A stretch of 10,600 nucleotides of DNA from Chlorobiales bacterium (GTDB lineage Bacteria > Bacteroidota > Chlorobiia > Chlorobiales > Chlorobiaceae): NCBI GenBank assembly GCA_022360275.1, contig JAKSDC010000014.1:1-10600 (forward strand), in the 5' to 3' direction. The position numbers and the translations under genes were made by a program. Shown here piece by piece: positions 1-7,048 of the stretch. The notes under the pieces are model-generated. The model saw nothing but the letters and a program-made list of their open reading frames with translations. It searched no databases and was not told the origin of the DNA. How positions within the stretch are numbered: position 1 is the first letter of the stretch; every line of letters begins with the position of its first letter.

Positions 1-915
1 GAAACCCTTTCGGACGCTGAAAACCGTGCCGGAGCGCTTGCGATGGCTACGTCGCGCCTTGAAAAACTGACCGTTGAACACAAAACTTGCAGGAAAGATT
101 TCAATACCCTTGACAGTGAACAGCAAGTAATGAAAAGTCGTCTTGAGGAAATAGCCGCTTTGCTTGCAGACAAACCGGAACTTGAAAAGAAGTTTGAGAG
201 CGCCGAACAGGAAAAAAAAGATGCCGAACTTGCACTGCAGCAACTTCTTGTCGAAAAGCAGACCCTGAAAAAAAACCTTGACGATCTTGCCGAAAAAGAA
301 AAACAAAGAAAAGAGCTATCCGCTGAGCTGGGAAAAAAAGAGGAGAAAAAAAATATTTACACCATTCTGCAGGAAGCGTTCGGGATCAGGGGGATCCAAA
401 GTCTCCTGATTGAAAATGCCGTACCGCAGCTTGAAGAGGAGGCAAACACCATTCTGGGCAAGCTCACACAAAATCAAATGACGTTTGCAATCCGCACCCG
501 GAAACAGCGCATCAATAAAAACATCACCGAAACCCTTGAAATTGCAATCTCAGACTCTCAGGGTGAAGTCAGGGACTACGACAGCTTTTCGGGCGGGGAA
601 AAGTTTCGTATCGATCTTTCGCTCAGAATCGCCCTCTCGAAACTCCTCTCGATGCAAACCGGTCACGGCTTGAAGCTGCTCGTTATCGATGAAGGTTTCG
701 GCACCCAGGATGAAGACGGTCTGGATGCAATCATCGACTCCATACACCGAATCACCGGAGAGTTTGAAAAAATCGTGCTCATCACTCATCTTGAAAAACT
801 GAAAGACGCATTCGAGGTGAAAATCGCCGTCTCCCGCCTGCCCGAAAAGGGTTCCACCTTTTCCATTGTCACGGGAGATCATGGACTATCCGAACCGGAA
901 TATCCCCTGAATTGA
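1..915 (+). CDS. sbcC: Exonuclease subunit SbcC, C-terminal part (5' end outside window)
   Basis: The reading frame is open from base 1, so the gene starts upstream; an internal ATG at 43 is not its start. About 304 residues are visible. They begin with a long charged, Lys/Glu-rich coiled-coil arm (roughly bases 1-350), followed by a conserved stretch with GIRGIQSLLIENAVPQLEEE and then the C-terminal ABC-type ATPase half. This half carries the signature loop FSGGEKFRIDLSL (about 586-624), Walker B LLVIDEGFGTQDE (about 676-714) and the H-loop LITHLEKL (about 778-801). SbcC is the Rad50-like ATPase that works with the SbcD (Mre11-like) nuclease to cleave hairpins and blocked DNA ends. SbcD is not in the window and may lie upstream. 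The order of motifs is that of the SbcC/Rad50 family; a Rad50-like paralogue with another name is the only real alternative. Confidence 0.9.
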   Translation, partial: ETLSDAENRAGALAMATSRLEKLTVEHKTCRKDFNTLDSEQQVMKSRLEEIAALLADKPELEKKFESAEQEKKDAELALQQLLVEKQTLKKNLDDLAEKEKQRKELSAELGKKEEKKNIYTILQEAFGIRGIQSLLIENAVPQLEEEANTILGKLTQNQMTFAIRTRKQRINKNITETLEIAISDSQGEVRDYDSFSGGEKFRIDLSLRIALSKLLSMQTGHGLKLLVIDEGFGTQDEDGLDAIIDSIHRITGEFEKIVLITHLEKLKDAFEVKIAVSRLPEKGSTFSIVTGDHGLSEPEYPLN

Positions 916-1032
916 ACCGCAACGTATTAGAGAATCCGGTGATGTACTCCTGCGGAACAATCTGTATATTTCAAAAGTTGTTATTTGTTTAGTTAAAACC
1001 GTTCTCTATTCCTTGAAACGATCGATGGCCGT

Positions 1033-2544
1033 ATGAATACTCTGCTCCTTTACCCGGAATTTCCCGATACTTTCTGGAGCTTCAAACATGCTCTGAAATT
1101 CGTAAGCAAAAAAGCCTCTCTCCCTCCTCTTGGCCTTATAACCGTATCAGCCATGCTGCCTCGTCAATGGTGCAGAAAACTGGTTGACCTGAATGTTTCC
1201 AAGCTGACGCAAAAGGATCTCGAGTGGGCTGACATTGCGTTCATCAGTGCAATGGGAGTGCAGAAAGAGTCGGCACAACAGGTTATAACACGATGCAAAA
1301 ATGCCGGGCTCAGGATCGTGGCGGGAGGGCCTCTTTTTACTTCCGAACCTGAACACTTTCCGGAAGTCGATCACCTAGTGCTGAACGAAGCTGAGATCAC
1401 ACTTCCGCTCTTTCTTGAAGATCTTGCTCAGGGCACCCCCAAAAAAGAGTACCTGTCGGATGAATTTCCCGATATGAGAACATCGCCGGTTCCGCAATGG
1501 GAGCTGCTTGATATGAAAAAATACGCCTCTATGGCTCTTCAGTTTTCGAGAGGCTGTCCCTACCGATGCGACTTCTGCAACGTCACCACTCTTTTCGGAC
1601 ACAAAATCAGGATCAAAACCAGCGAACAGATCATCGGTGAGCTGGAAGCCATGTACGAGAGAGGATGGCGCGAAAGCATTTTCTTTGTCGACGACAACTT
1701 CATAGCGCACAAGTCTTACCTGAAAAAGGAGCTGCTGCCGAAACTCATCGCCTGGCAGGAGTCGAAAAAAGCAACGACAAAACTGTACACCGAGTGCTCC
1801 ATCAACATCGCCGATGACCAGGAACTCATGGATCTCATGGTAAAGGCCGGCTTCAATCAGGTCTTTATCGGGATTGAAACCCCTGACCACTCGGCCCTGG
1901 AAGCATGCGGCAAGCAGCATAACACTTCGAGGGACATGCTTGAAAACATCAAGCGGATACAGCGTGCCGGACTGGAAGTACAGGGCGGTTTCATCGTTGG
2001 ATTCGATACCGACACGCCTTCTATTTTCCAGCAGCAGATAGAGTTTATCCAGAACAGCGGGATCGTCACGGCCATGGTCGGGCTGCTTCAGGCCCTGCCA
2101 GGCACAAAACTCTATGAACGCATGAAAACCGAAGGGAGGCTGCTCAGCAGTTCAACCGGGGATAATGTCGATAATACCACGAACATTGTTCCAAAAATGG
2201 ATATCGAGACGCTCCGCCAAGGATACAGAGACATGATGGATTATCTCTATTCGCCAAAAAACTACTACAGCAGGATCAAGACACTGTTGATCGAATACAA
2301 GCCGCCGAAGTCCAAGTCCCGCTTCCGTCCAGGGCAGATGATGGCCTTTTTCCGGTCCATGGTTATGCTTGGCGTTGTGGGCAAAGAACGGTTCCAATAC
2401 TGGAAAATGCTCATCTGGACGCTCTTCCGGCAACACGAGTCGCTTTCTCTCGCTGTAACGCTTTTCATTTACGGTCACCACTTCCGTAAAGTCTGTGCAC
2501 TGCATCTGAAAACAGAAGAGCGCCCTGCAGCGTCTACAGTATAA
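1033..2544 (+). CDS. B12-binding radical SAM protein (DUF4070/HpnP-like; possible BchQ/BchR-type methyltransferase)
   Basis: A 503-residue protein. Residues 1 to about 135 form a Rossmann-like cobalamin-binding domain with the family opening YPEFPDTFWSFKHALKF and a VAGGPLFTSEPEHF segment near residue 96. The radical SAM core follows with the 4Fe-4S motif C175-x3-C179-x2-C182 (RGCPYRCDFC) and the SAM-site segments FFVDDNF (217-223) and IGIETPD (279-285). The C-terminal region beyond about residue 370 resembles the DUF4070 extension. Members of this family install methyl groups on unactivated carbons, for example HpnP on hopanoids and BchQ/BchR on bacteriochlorophyll C-8/C-12 side chains. If the host is a green sulfur bacterium, the chlorosome pigment methyltransferases are a natural candidate, but nothing here proves the substrate and many related proteins are uncharacterised, so no symbol is given. 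The ATG at 1033 lacks a clear Shine-Dalgarno. A three-codon ORF at 1025-1036 overlaps the start (ATGA). Confidence 0.85.
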   Translation: MNTLLLYPEFPDTFWSFKHALKFVSKKASLPPLGLITVSAMLPRQWCRKLVDLNVSKLTQKDLEWADIAFISAMGVQKESAQQVITRCKNAGLRIVAGGPLFTSEPEHFPEVDHLVLNEAEITLPLFLEDLAQGTPKKEYLSDEFPDMRTSPVPQWELLDMKKYASMALQFSRGCPYRCDFCNVTTLFGHKIRIKTSEQIIGELEAMYERGWRESIFFVDDNFIAHKSYLKKELLPKLIAWQESKKATTKLYTECSINIADDQELMDLMVKAGFNQVFIGIETPDHSALEACGKQHNTSRDMLENIKRIQRAGLEVQGGFIVGFDTDTPSIFQQQIEFIQNSGIVTAMVGLLQALPGTKLYERMKTEGRLLSSSTGDNVDNTTNIVPKMDIETLRQGYRDMMDYLYSPKNYYSRIKTLLIEYKPPKSKSRFRPGQMMAFFRSMVMLGVVGKERFQYWKMLIWTLFRQHESLSLAVTLFIYGHHFRKVCALHLKTEERPAASTV

Positions 2545-2545
2545 T

Positions 2546-2661
2546 CGGCACCGCTATAAAATTGTCGTGAGCGGCTTGAGTGCGAGGCGGACGGAGCACA
2601 GGCCCCACCCTATCCGCTCAACGAAGCAATCAGGTCGCGGAACAAATTTATAGCGGTGCCT
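2546..2661. repeat. MITE-like 116-bp inverted-repeat element
   Basis: The ends are a perfect 14-bp inverted repeat, GGCACCGCTATAAA at 2547-2560 and TTTATAGCGGTGCC at 2647-2660. The pairing continues imperfectly inward (ATTGT against ACAAA-type sequence). A second inner pair, TGAGCGG (about 2568-2574) with CCGCTCA (2614-2620), would form a stem within it. The unit is flanked by TAAT on both sides (2542-2545 and 2662-2665), which could be a 4-bp target duplication that includes the stop codon of the upstream gene. It contains no ORF. This is the architecture of a non-autonomous transposable element or a genome-wide interspersed repeat. As RNA it could also fold into a long hairpin and affect transcription ending. 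Only one copy is visible, so multicopy status is not shown here. Confidence 0.65.
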
Positions 2662-2682
2662 TAATGGTATGATCGACCCTTC

Positions 2683-4095
2683 ATGATTTCCGATAATTTT
2701 CTTTTCCGTTCAGAAGGGGGGTTTATCCGGCTCCCTGTATGGGGTCATATCCCGCTCAATTCACCTCTTAAAAAAATTCTTGCACACCCTGCATTTCTCC
2801 GCCTGAAAGGCATCCGACAGCTCTCGTTTGCCCAGCAAGTTTACCCGGGAGCAAATCATACCCGCTTCGAGCACTCGATCGGCGTCTATCATCTGATGAA
2901 ACTCATTCTGCAACGGATACTGACCAATCCGCTTGCCGAAAGCCTCCAGGGAGGCGATCTCATTTTCGATGACCGTGCCTGCAGGCTGCTTCTTGCATCC
3001 GCCCTGCTTCATGATATCGGCCACTACCCGCACGCCCACGTTCTCGAGCAACAGCCCCCCATTTACTATGACGAGCCTGTTTTCGACGTTCATGAGTCAC
3101 TGATCGACCGATTTCTTTTTGAAAACCACGACGGTTTCCCACCCATAGCCGGAATTCTTGAAAACCAATGGCAGGTGAACCCTCGGGAAGTGGCGGATAT
3201 CATCGGGGGAAAAGCATCAGGCAGGTTTAAAAAACTGATCAGCGGCACCCTGGATCCTGATAAAATGGATTACCTGCTGAGAGACGCTCATCATTGCAAC
3301 ATACCGTATGGCAGTATAGATATCGAACGACTTGTCGAATCGTTTGTTCCTGATCCCGAGCTGGATCGCTTCGCCATCACCGAAAAAGGTATTGCACCGC
3401 TCGAAAGCCTGCTTTTCACCAAATACATGATGATGCGCAATGTATACTGGCATCATACCAGCCGTGCTTTTGCGGTCATGTTGCGCAGAATGCTGCAAGA
3501 TGCGGTCGATGAATCGGCTCTCTCACCTGAAGAACTGCGGACGCTTTTTTACGATAACTCCGATGACAGAGTACTCCATGAGTTGAGCCAGCGCCTTTCC
3601 TCAACCTGGCCGCCATCAGGCGAACTCCTGCACAGCGTCATGCAGAGAAAAATATATAAGCGCTCTTTTGCTCTTCCGCCCTACCGCAATGGAGCCAACG
3701 AACCTGTCACATGGATGTTCGCCTATGCAACGGACCATAAGCTCCGCAAGGAAAAGGAGATTGCGATCTGCAAAATGCTGAACAAACGGTACGCCTTTGA
3801 CTTGAAAGGCCATGAAATCCTTATCGACCCGCCTTCCCTCAAAGATGTGTTCGACTATGCCGACCTCCGGGAACTCAGGATATACCCTACTCGTCATGAA
3901 CACCTGAGCTGCCCACGAGTCACAGCGGAACGTTACATCCGTTTTGATGATTTCGGGGAGTCGGTATTTCTCTCGGATTTTATCCTCTCATTCGAGCGGT
4001 ACACAAAAAAGTTCCGGATCGTCTGTCGCGATGATCTTTGCGAAAACATACTGTCACATAGGGACGAGATTCTCGAATTGCTGCACCAGGGATAA
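2683..4095 (+). CDS. HD-domain phosphohydrolase, dGTPase/SAMHD1-like (COG1078/YwfO type)
   Basis: A 470-residue cytosolic protein. The metal-binding HD set is visible: H64 in RFEHS, H110-D111 in LLHDIGH, and D191 in GTLDPDKMDYLLRDAHH. The opening FIRLPVWGHIPLNSPLKKIL and the IRQLSFAQQVYPGANHTRFEHS segment are typical of the COG1078 branch. Proteins of this branch are dNTP triphosphohydrolases related to SAMHD1 and bacterial dGTPases, so a role in controlling dNTP pools is likely; the exact substrate cannot be read from sequence. The C-terminal 200 residues are less conserved and probably form oligomer and regulatory contacts. The frame is closed by a stop just upstream (2662-2664), so ATG 2683 is the first available ATG, but it has no strong Shine-Dalgarno. 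The gene follows the MITE-like element directly, with 21 bp between the element and the ATG, so the element may supply part of the leader. Confidence 0.87.
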   Translation: MISDNFLFRSEGGFIRLPVWGHIPLNSPLKKILAHPAFLRLKGIRQLSFAQQVYPGANHTRFEHSIGVYHLMKLILQRILTNPLAESLQGGDLIFDDRACRLLLASALLHDIGHYPHAHVLEQQPPIYYDEPVFDVHESLIDRFLFENHDGFPPIAGILENQWQVNPREVADIIGGKASGRFKKLISGTLDPDKMDYLLRDAHHCNIPYGSIDIERLVESFVPDPELDRFAITEKGIAPLESLLFTKYMMMRNVYWHHTSRAFAVMLRRMLQDAVDESALSPEELRTLFYDNSDDRVLHELSQRLSSTWPPSGELLHSVMQRKIYKRSFALPPYRNGANEPVTWMFAYATDHKLRKEKEIAICKMLNKRYAFDLKGHEILIDPPSLKDVFDYADLRELRIYPTRHEHLSCPRVTAERYIRFDDFGESVFLSDFILSFERYTKKFRIVCRDDLCENILSHRDEILELLHQG

Positions 4096-4239
4096 CACGT
4101 ATGCACCAGGCAGAAATTGAAAACCGCTCGACTCAGGTTATTTTTTTACATTACATATGCAGAGGGGTATCCGGAGTAACAAGAACAGTTTATACATGTT
4201 TTTCAAGATACCTTATACCCAAACAAATGAGAGAATATC

Positions 4240-4605
4240 ATGGACAATCAGGACAATTATTATAAGGGACTTTTTTACGGTGCAGCTCTCGGTGCAGCTA
4301 TCGGAACGGTTATGGGTTTGCTTTTCGCCCCCGACAAGGGTCAGGAAACGCAGCGGATCATTACAGGCAAACTGCGACACGCCCTTGACATGGCGACCGA
4401 TAAGGCCGCTGAGTTCTATGATGGTGACGAACATGGCGATATCTATGACAACGAAGCAAAAGACCGTTCGAAAGAGATTATAGAAAATGCGAGGGATGAA
4501 GCACGCAAGATTCTCAACGATGCCAACGCCATTCTCAAGGAGATAAAAAATCAGGCGAAAGGTGGTGGTGGACAAACGAAATCCAGTGACTCACAAGAAA
4601 AGTAA
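4240..4605 (+). CDS. YtxH-domain small membrane-anchored protein
   Basis: A 121-residue protein. An N-terminal glycine/alanine-rich hydrophobic helix (about residues 9-29, GLFYGAALGAAIGTVMGLLF) is followed at once by APDKGQETQ. This is the usual YtxH/DUF883-like pattern of a GxxxG helix and then an AP-x-KG-x-E/T turn. The rest is a charged amphipathic helix, probably coiled coil (about 60-108), ending in a Gly/Ser/Lys-rich tail. Such proteins are linked to general or envelope stress in several bacteria, but their biochemical role is unknown. The start is preceded by a weak GAGAG. The alpha/beta hydrolase begins 20 bp after the stop, so the two genes are probably cotranscribed. The frame is supported by the good domain match; the ORFs in other frames over the same bases are shadows. 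Confidence 0.8.
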   Translation: MDNQDNYYKGLFYGAALGAAIGTVMGLLFAPDKGQETQRIITGKLRHALDMATDKAAEFYDGDEHGDIYDNEAKDRSKEIIENARDEARKILNDANAILKEIKNQAKGGGGQTKSSDSQEK

Positions 4606-4625
4606 AGCCTCCAAAACACAACGTC

Positions 4626-5420
4626 ATGCTGAGCTACAAAGGAGTTCATCTTGGCTCTATGGCCTCTTCGGCTCATGCAGTATTGCTGCTGCACGCTTTC
4701 CCGCTCTCATCCGAGATGTGGTCGCCCCAGCTCTCCGCACTTGAAACCGAGGGAATTCCCGCAATAGCGCCGAATGTGTACGGGGTGGAAAGTTCGGAGC
4801 CGAGAGAAAACTGGGTCTTTCGCGACTATATCGAAGAAATTTCTTCCTTGCTGGCATCGCTGCACATCAACAGGGTAAACGTCGTCGGACTTTCCATGGG
4901 CGGCTACCAGGCATTCGAGCTCTGGCGAATGTTCCCGCAAAAAGTCGCGTCCCTGGTGCTCTGCAATACAAAAGCGGAACAGGACAATGAGGATGCTCTT
5001 GCCAACCGCAGAGACTTTATCGCTGCCGTCAGGAAAGATGGCCCGGAAGAAGCCGTCGTCAGGATGCTGCCCAACGTTTTTGCACCGGAAACCTATACAT
5101 CAAAAACAGGCGTCGTCGACTCCTTCAGGCAAATTGTCATGCGGCAGCCCGGCAGCACCATAGCTGCTGCCATGCAGGCAATCGCTTCGAGGATCGATTC
5201 TGTAAAGTCGCTTGCAACCATCACCTGCCCCGTCACGTTTATTACAGGCACGGAGGACAAACTGACGCCGCCTTCCCTGGCGGAGTCCATGAACCAGCAG
5301 GTGCACGGCTCAACGCTGCATCTTCTCCCGGAAGCAGGTCATCTTTCCAGCATGGAACAGCCCGAGCAGTTCAATGCCTGTCTTATCGAGCATCTCAAAA
5401 AAATAGAACTCTCCGATTGA
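4626..5420 (+). CDS. Alpha/beta-fold hydrolase
   Basis: A 264-residue soluble hydrolase with a full catalytic triad: nucleophile Ser90 in the elbow VVGLSMGGYQA, acid Asp211 in ITGTEDKLTPP, and His239 in PEAGHLSSMEQPEQF. The oxyanion segment is LLHAFPLSSEMW (22-32), where HA replaces the commoner HG, a variant also seen in this family. A helical cap lies between about residues 120 and 190. The sequence resembles the 3-oxoadipate enol-lactonase/BioH-like esterase group, but the substrate cannot be told from sequence. ATG 4626 lacks a visible Shine-Dalgarno. A later in-frame ATG at 4659 has GGAG about 15 bases upstream, too far for good use, and would remove the first beta strand, so the longer form is preferred. 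The gene converges on aroA with 25 bp between the stop codons. Confidence 0.85.
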   Translation: MLSYKGVHLGSMASSAHAVLLLHAFPLSSEMWSPQLSALETEGIPAIAPNVYGVESSEPRENWVFRDYIEEISSLLASLHINRVNVVGLSMGGYQAFELWRMFPQKVASLVLCNTKAEQDNEDALANRRDFIAAVRKDGPEEAVVRMLPNVFAPETYTSKTGVVDSFRQIVMRQPGSTIAAAMQAIASRIDSVKSLATITCPVTFITGTEDKLTPPSLAESMNQQVHGSTLHLLPEAGHLSSMEQPEQFNACLIEHLKKIELSD

Positions 5421-5445
5421 TGTGTCGGCGGCTTGCCTGAAATAG

Positions 5446-6747
5446 TTACTGTGCAAAACTTTCGATAATCTCGTAGAAATTCGGGAAAGAAACCGCGATA
5501 ATTTCGGCATCGGAAATGTCAAGTTCCGCAGCCAACACTTTATCAGCTATTGCGAAACTCATGGCAATACGATGATCGTCATAACTCTCGATAGAAACTT
5601 TTCCTTTCACCTCCCTACTTTTACCAGTAACGGCAAAACCATCGGAAAACTCCTCACAAACAAACCCGAGGCGCCCCAGGTTGTTTGTCACTGCGCTGAT
5701 TCTGTCACTCTCCTTCGCCCGCAGTTCTGCGGCATTATGCAATTCAAATCTGCCGGTTGCACAAGCGGAAAGCACGGCAAGCATCGGTATTTCATCGATA
5801 ACATTCGCAACCATGGCCGGATCGCCGATCCTTAAAGAATGCATGTCCGGACTGTATCTGACAAGAATGTTTCCGATCTTCTCCCCCCTTGTGAGGCGAA
5901 TGTTCTCCAACTGAATTTCCGCCCCTGCTTCGTCAAGAATATCGAGATAACCGGTACGTGTAGGGTTCAGACACACATCCCGAAGAAGAATCTCGGAACC
6001 TGGACTCAGCAGACCGAGTGCAATAATGAAGCATGCTGCCGAAGGATCCCCTGGAATATGAAACGGCTTTGCAGGAACGTTCATTCTCCCCGGTACAACA
6101 ACAGCCCACCTTCCGTCAGCGAGGCATTCGACCCGGAGTCCAAGCATGAGCTCCGTATGGTTTCTCGAAGGCAAGCTTTCGATGATACGGCTTTCTCCCT
6201 CGGCATGCAGGGCAGCAAAAGTGACGAGCGATTTCACCTGAGCAGAGGGAACCGGCAGTTCATAATGGATCGGCTCCAGGCTCTTTGTCCCTCGTATGAC
6301 AACCGGCGCGGTACCTTCGGAAGAAAGTTCCACTTCGGCACCCATAAGACGCAATGGATCGGCAATCCGCCGCATCGGGCGCTTCGTCAAAGAGCTGTCA
6401 CCCACGAGCGTACTCTCGAAAGGCTGAGCTGCAAGAATTCCTGAAAACATTCTCATGGTACTACCGGAATTATTGCACATGAGCTTTTTTTCCGGCTTCG
6501 TGAAGCTCCACAACCCATCCGAATCTATAACAACCTTCCGGACAGTATTTCCTCTGTCCGCAGTTACGGTTTCCTGGCGCACCCTGATACCACACGCCCG
6601 CAAGACACCAAGGGTAGACTGGTTATCGAATCCCGCTGAAAAATTCCATATCTCGGTTGTGCCTTCCGCAATAGCGCCAATCAATGCCGCACGATGGGAT
6701 ATTGACTTATCCGGGGGAAGAGTCCTGACTTCTCCTTTGTAATGCAT
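5446..6747 (-). CDS. aroA: 3-phosphoshikimate 1-carboxyvinyltransferase (EPSP synthase)
   Basis: This enzyme joins shikimate-3-phosphate and PEP to make EPSP, the sixth step of the shikimate pathway to aromatic amino acids and quinones, in the cytosol. From Met at 6747 it has 433 residues. Visible family motifs are PDKSISHR (12-19), NNSGSTMRM (92-100), GDSSLTKRPMRR (117-127), LPVPSAQVKS (164-173), DEIPMLAVL (318-326), LRAKESDR (343-350) and YDDHRIAMSF (389-398). An in-frame ATG at 6762 would add five residues. The 6747 start is preferred because AGGA (6755-6758) lies 7 nt before it, while 6762 has only the T-tract of a terminator upstream. The residue aligned with Gly96 of the E. coli enzyme appears to be Asn92. 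The gene lies downstream of rpsU on the same strand, beyond a terminator, and converges on the hydrolase gene. Confidence 0.93.
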   Translation of the reverse strand: MHYKGEVRTLPPDKSISHRAALIGAIAEGTTEIWNFSAGFDNQSTLGVLRACGIRVRQETVTADRGNTVRKVVIDSDGLWSFTKPEKKLMCNNSGSTMRMFSGILAAQPFESTLVGDSSLTKRPMRRIADPLRLMGAEVELSSEGTAPVVIRGTKSLEPIHYELPVPSAQVKSLVTFAALHAEGESRIIESLPSRNHTELMLGLRVECLADGRWAVVVPGRMNVPAKPFHIPGDPSAACFIIALGLLSPGSEILLRDVCLNPTRTGYLDILDEAGAEIQLENIRLTRGEKIGNILVRYSPDMHSLRIGDPAMVANVIDEIPMLAVLSACATGRFELHNAAELRAKESDRISAVTNNLGRLGFVCEEFSDGFAVTGKSREVKGKVSIESYDDHRIAMSFAIADKVLAAELDISDAEIIAVSFPNFYEIIESFAQ

Positions 6748-6767
6748 CATATATTCCTGCATGGTTC

Positions 6768-6796
6768 AAAAAAAAAGCAACCCCGCCCGGAGCTGC
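6768..6796 (-). terminator. Rho-independent terminator of rpsU
   Basis: Read on the minus strand, GCAGCTCC (6796-6789) pairs with GGGGTTGC (6784-6777) through a 4-nt GGGC loop. The stem is 8 bp with two G-U pairs, followed directly by nine T (6776-6768). It lies 30 bp after the rpsU stop and ends 5 bp before the first possible aroA ATG (6762). This is the clearest terminator in the window. Confidence 0.82.
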
Positions 6797-6826
6797 TTTG
6801 TATCTCATTCTCTGATTATCGATCGA

Positions 6827-7024
6827 TCAGGAGTTACGTTCTTCATTGGCTCTCTGAGCCCTGCGTTTGCTTCTCGAACGTTTCAGACGACCTTCGATCG
6901 AGGGCTTCACAAAATAGGCTCTTTTACGAAACTCCTTCAAAACACCTGCCCGCTCATATTTTTTCTTGAAGCGTTTGAGCATTTTGTCAATAGACTCGTT
7001 ATCATTCGACTGGACACTTACCAA
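6827..7024 (-). CDS. rpsU: 30S ribosomal protein S21
   Basis: A 65-residue basic protein of the small ribosomal subunit, which sits near the platform and the mRNA exit and helps in initiation. The family core is clear: NDNESIDKMLKRFKKKYERA, then GVLKEFRKRAYFVKPS, and a highly basic tail RLKRSRSKRRAQRANEERNS. The start is taken as TTG 7024, giving M-VSVQSNDNES, the normal S21 N-terminus. GGGGGTGA lies 5 nt before it, one mismatch from the consensus GGAGGTGA. The longer GTG start at 7033 would add MKK, but its codon lies inside that ribosome-binding site. The gene begins 24 bp after the stop of the two-CxxC protein gene, so both are probably in one transcript, and it is followed by a strong terminator. 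Confidence 0.92.
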   Translation of the reverse strand: MVSVQSNDNESIDKMLKRFKKKYERAGVLKEFRKRAYFVKPSIEGRLKRSRSKRRAQRANEERNS

Positions 7025-7036
7025 CTTTTTCACCCC
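7024..7036 (-). promoter_or_regulatory. rpsU: Ribosome-binding site that decides the rpsU start
   Basis: On the minus strand, AAGGGGGTGA precedes AAAAG and then TTG. The match to the anti-Shine-Dalgarno complement GGAGGTGA is 7 of 8, with 5-nt spacing to TTG 7024. No ATG is available in the region, and an in-frame TAA lies upstream of the alternative GTG. Confidence 0.6.
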
Positions 7037-7048
7037 CTTATGGCACAG

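Noticed and set aside
916..1032. Promoter or terminator between sbcC and the radical SAM gene
   Set aside because: CCGCA/TGCGG pair with a 28-nt loop and no T-tract, and no convincing -35/-10 pair; nothing clear enough to annotate.
1375..1920. 181-codon minus-strand ORF inside the radical SAM gene
   Set aside because: Shadow of a strongly conserved gene, with no recognisable features.
4082..4110. Two copies of TGCACCAGG 20 bp apart at the end of the HD gene
   Set aside because: Only 9 bp and two copies; probably chance or a small local duplication.
4122..4147. Possible terminator after the HD gene: AACC/GGTT stem with seven T
   Set aside because: The stem is only 4 bp with a 10-nt loop; too weak to call, though the T-run could end some transcripts.
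4644..4700. HA instead of HG in the hydrolase oxyanion segment as a sign of lost activity
   Set aside because: LLHAFPL is a common variant in active alpha/beta hydrolases and the Ser-Asp-His triad is complete.
5839..6444. 201-codon ORF on the plus strand opposite aroA
   Set aside because: The aroA frame is certain from many motifs; this frame shows no domain and no ribosome-binding site.
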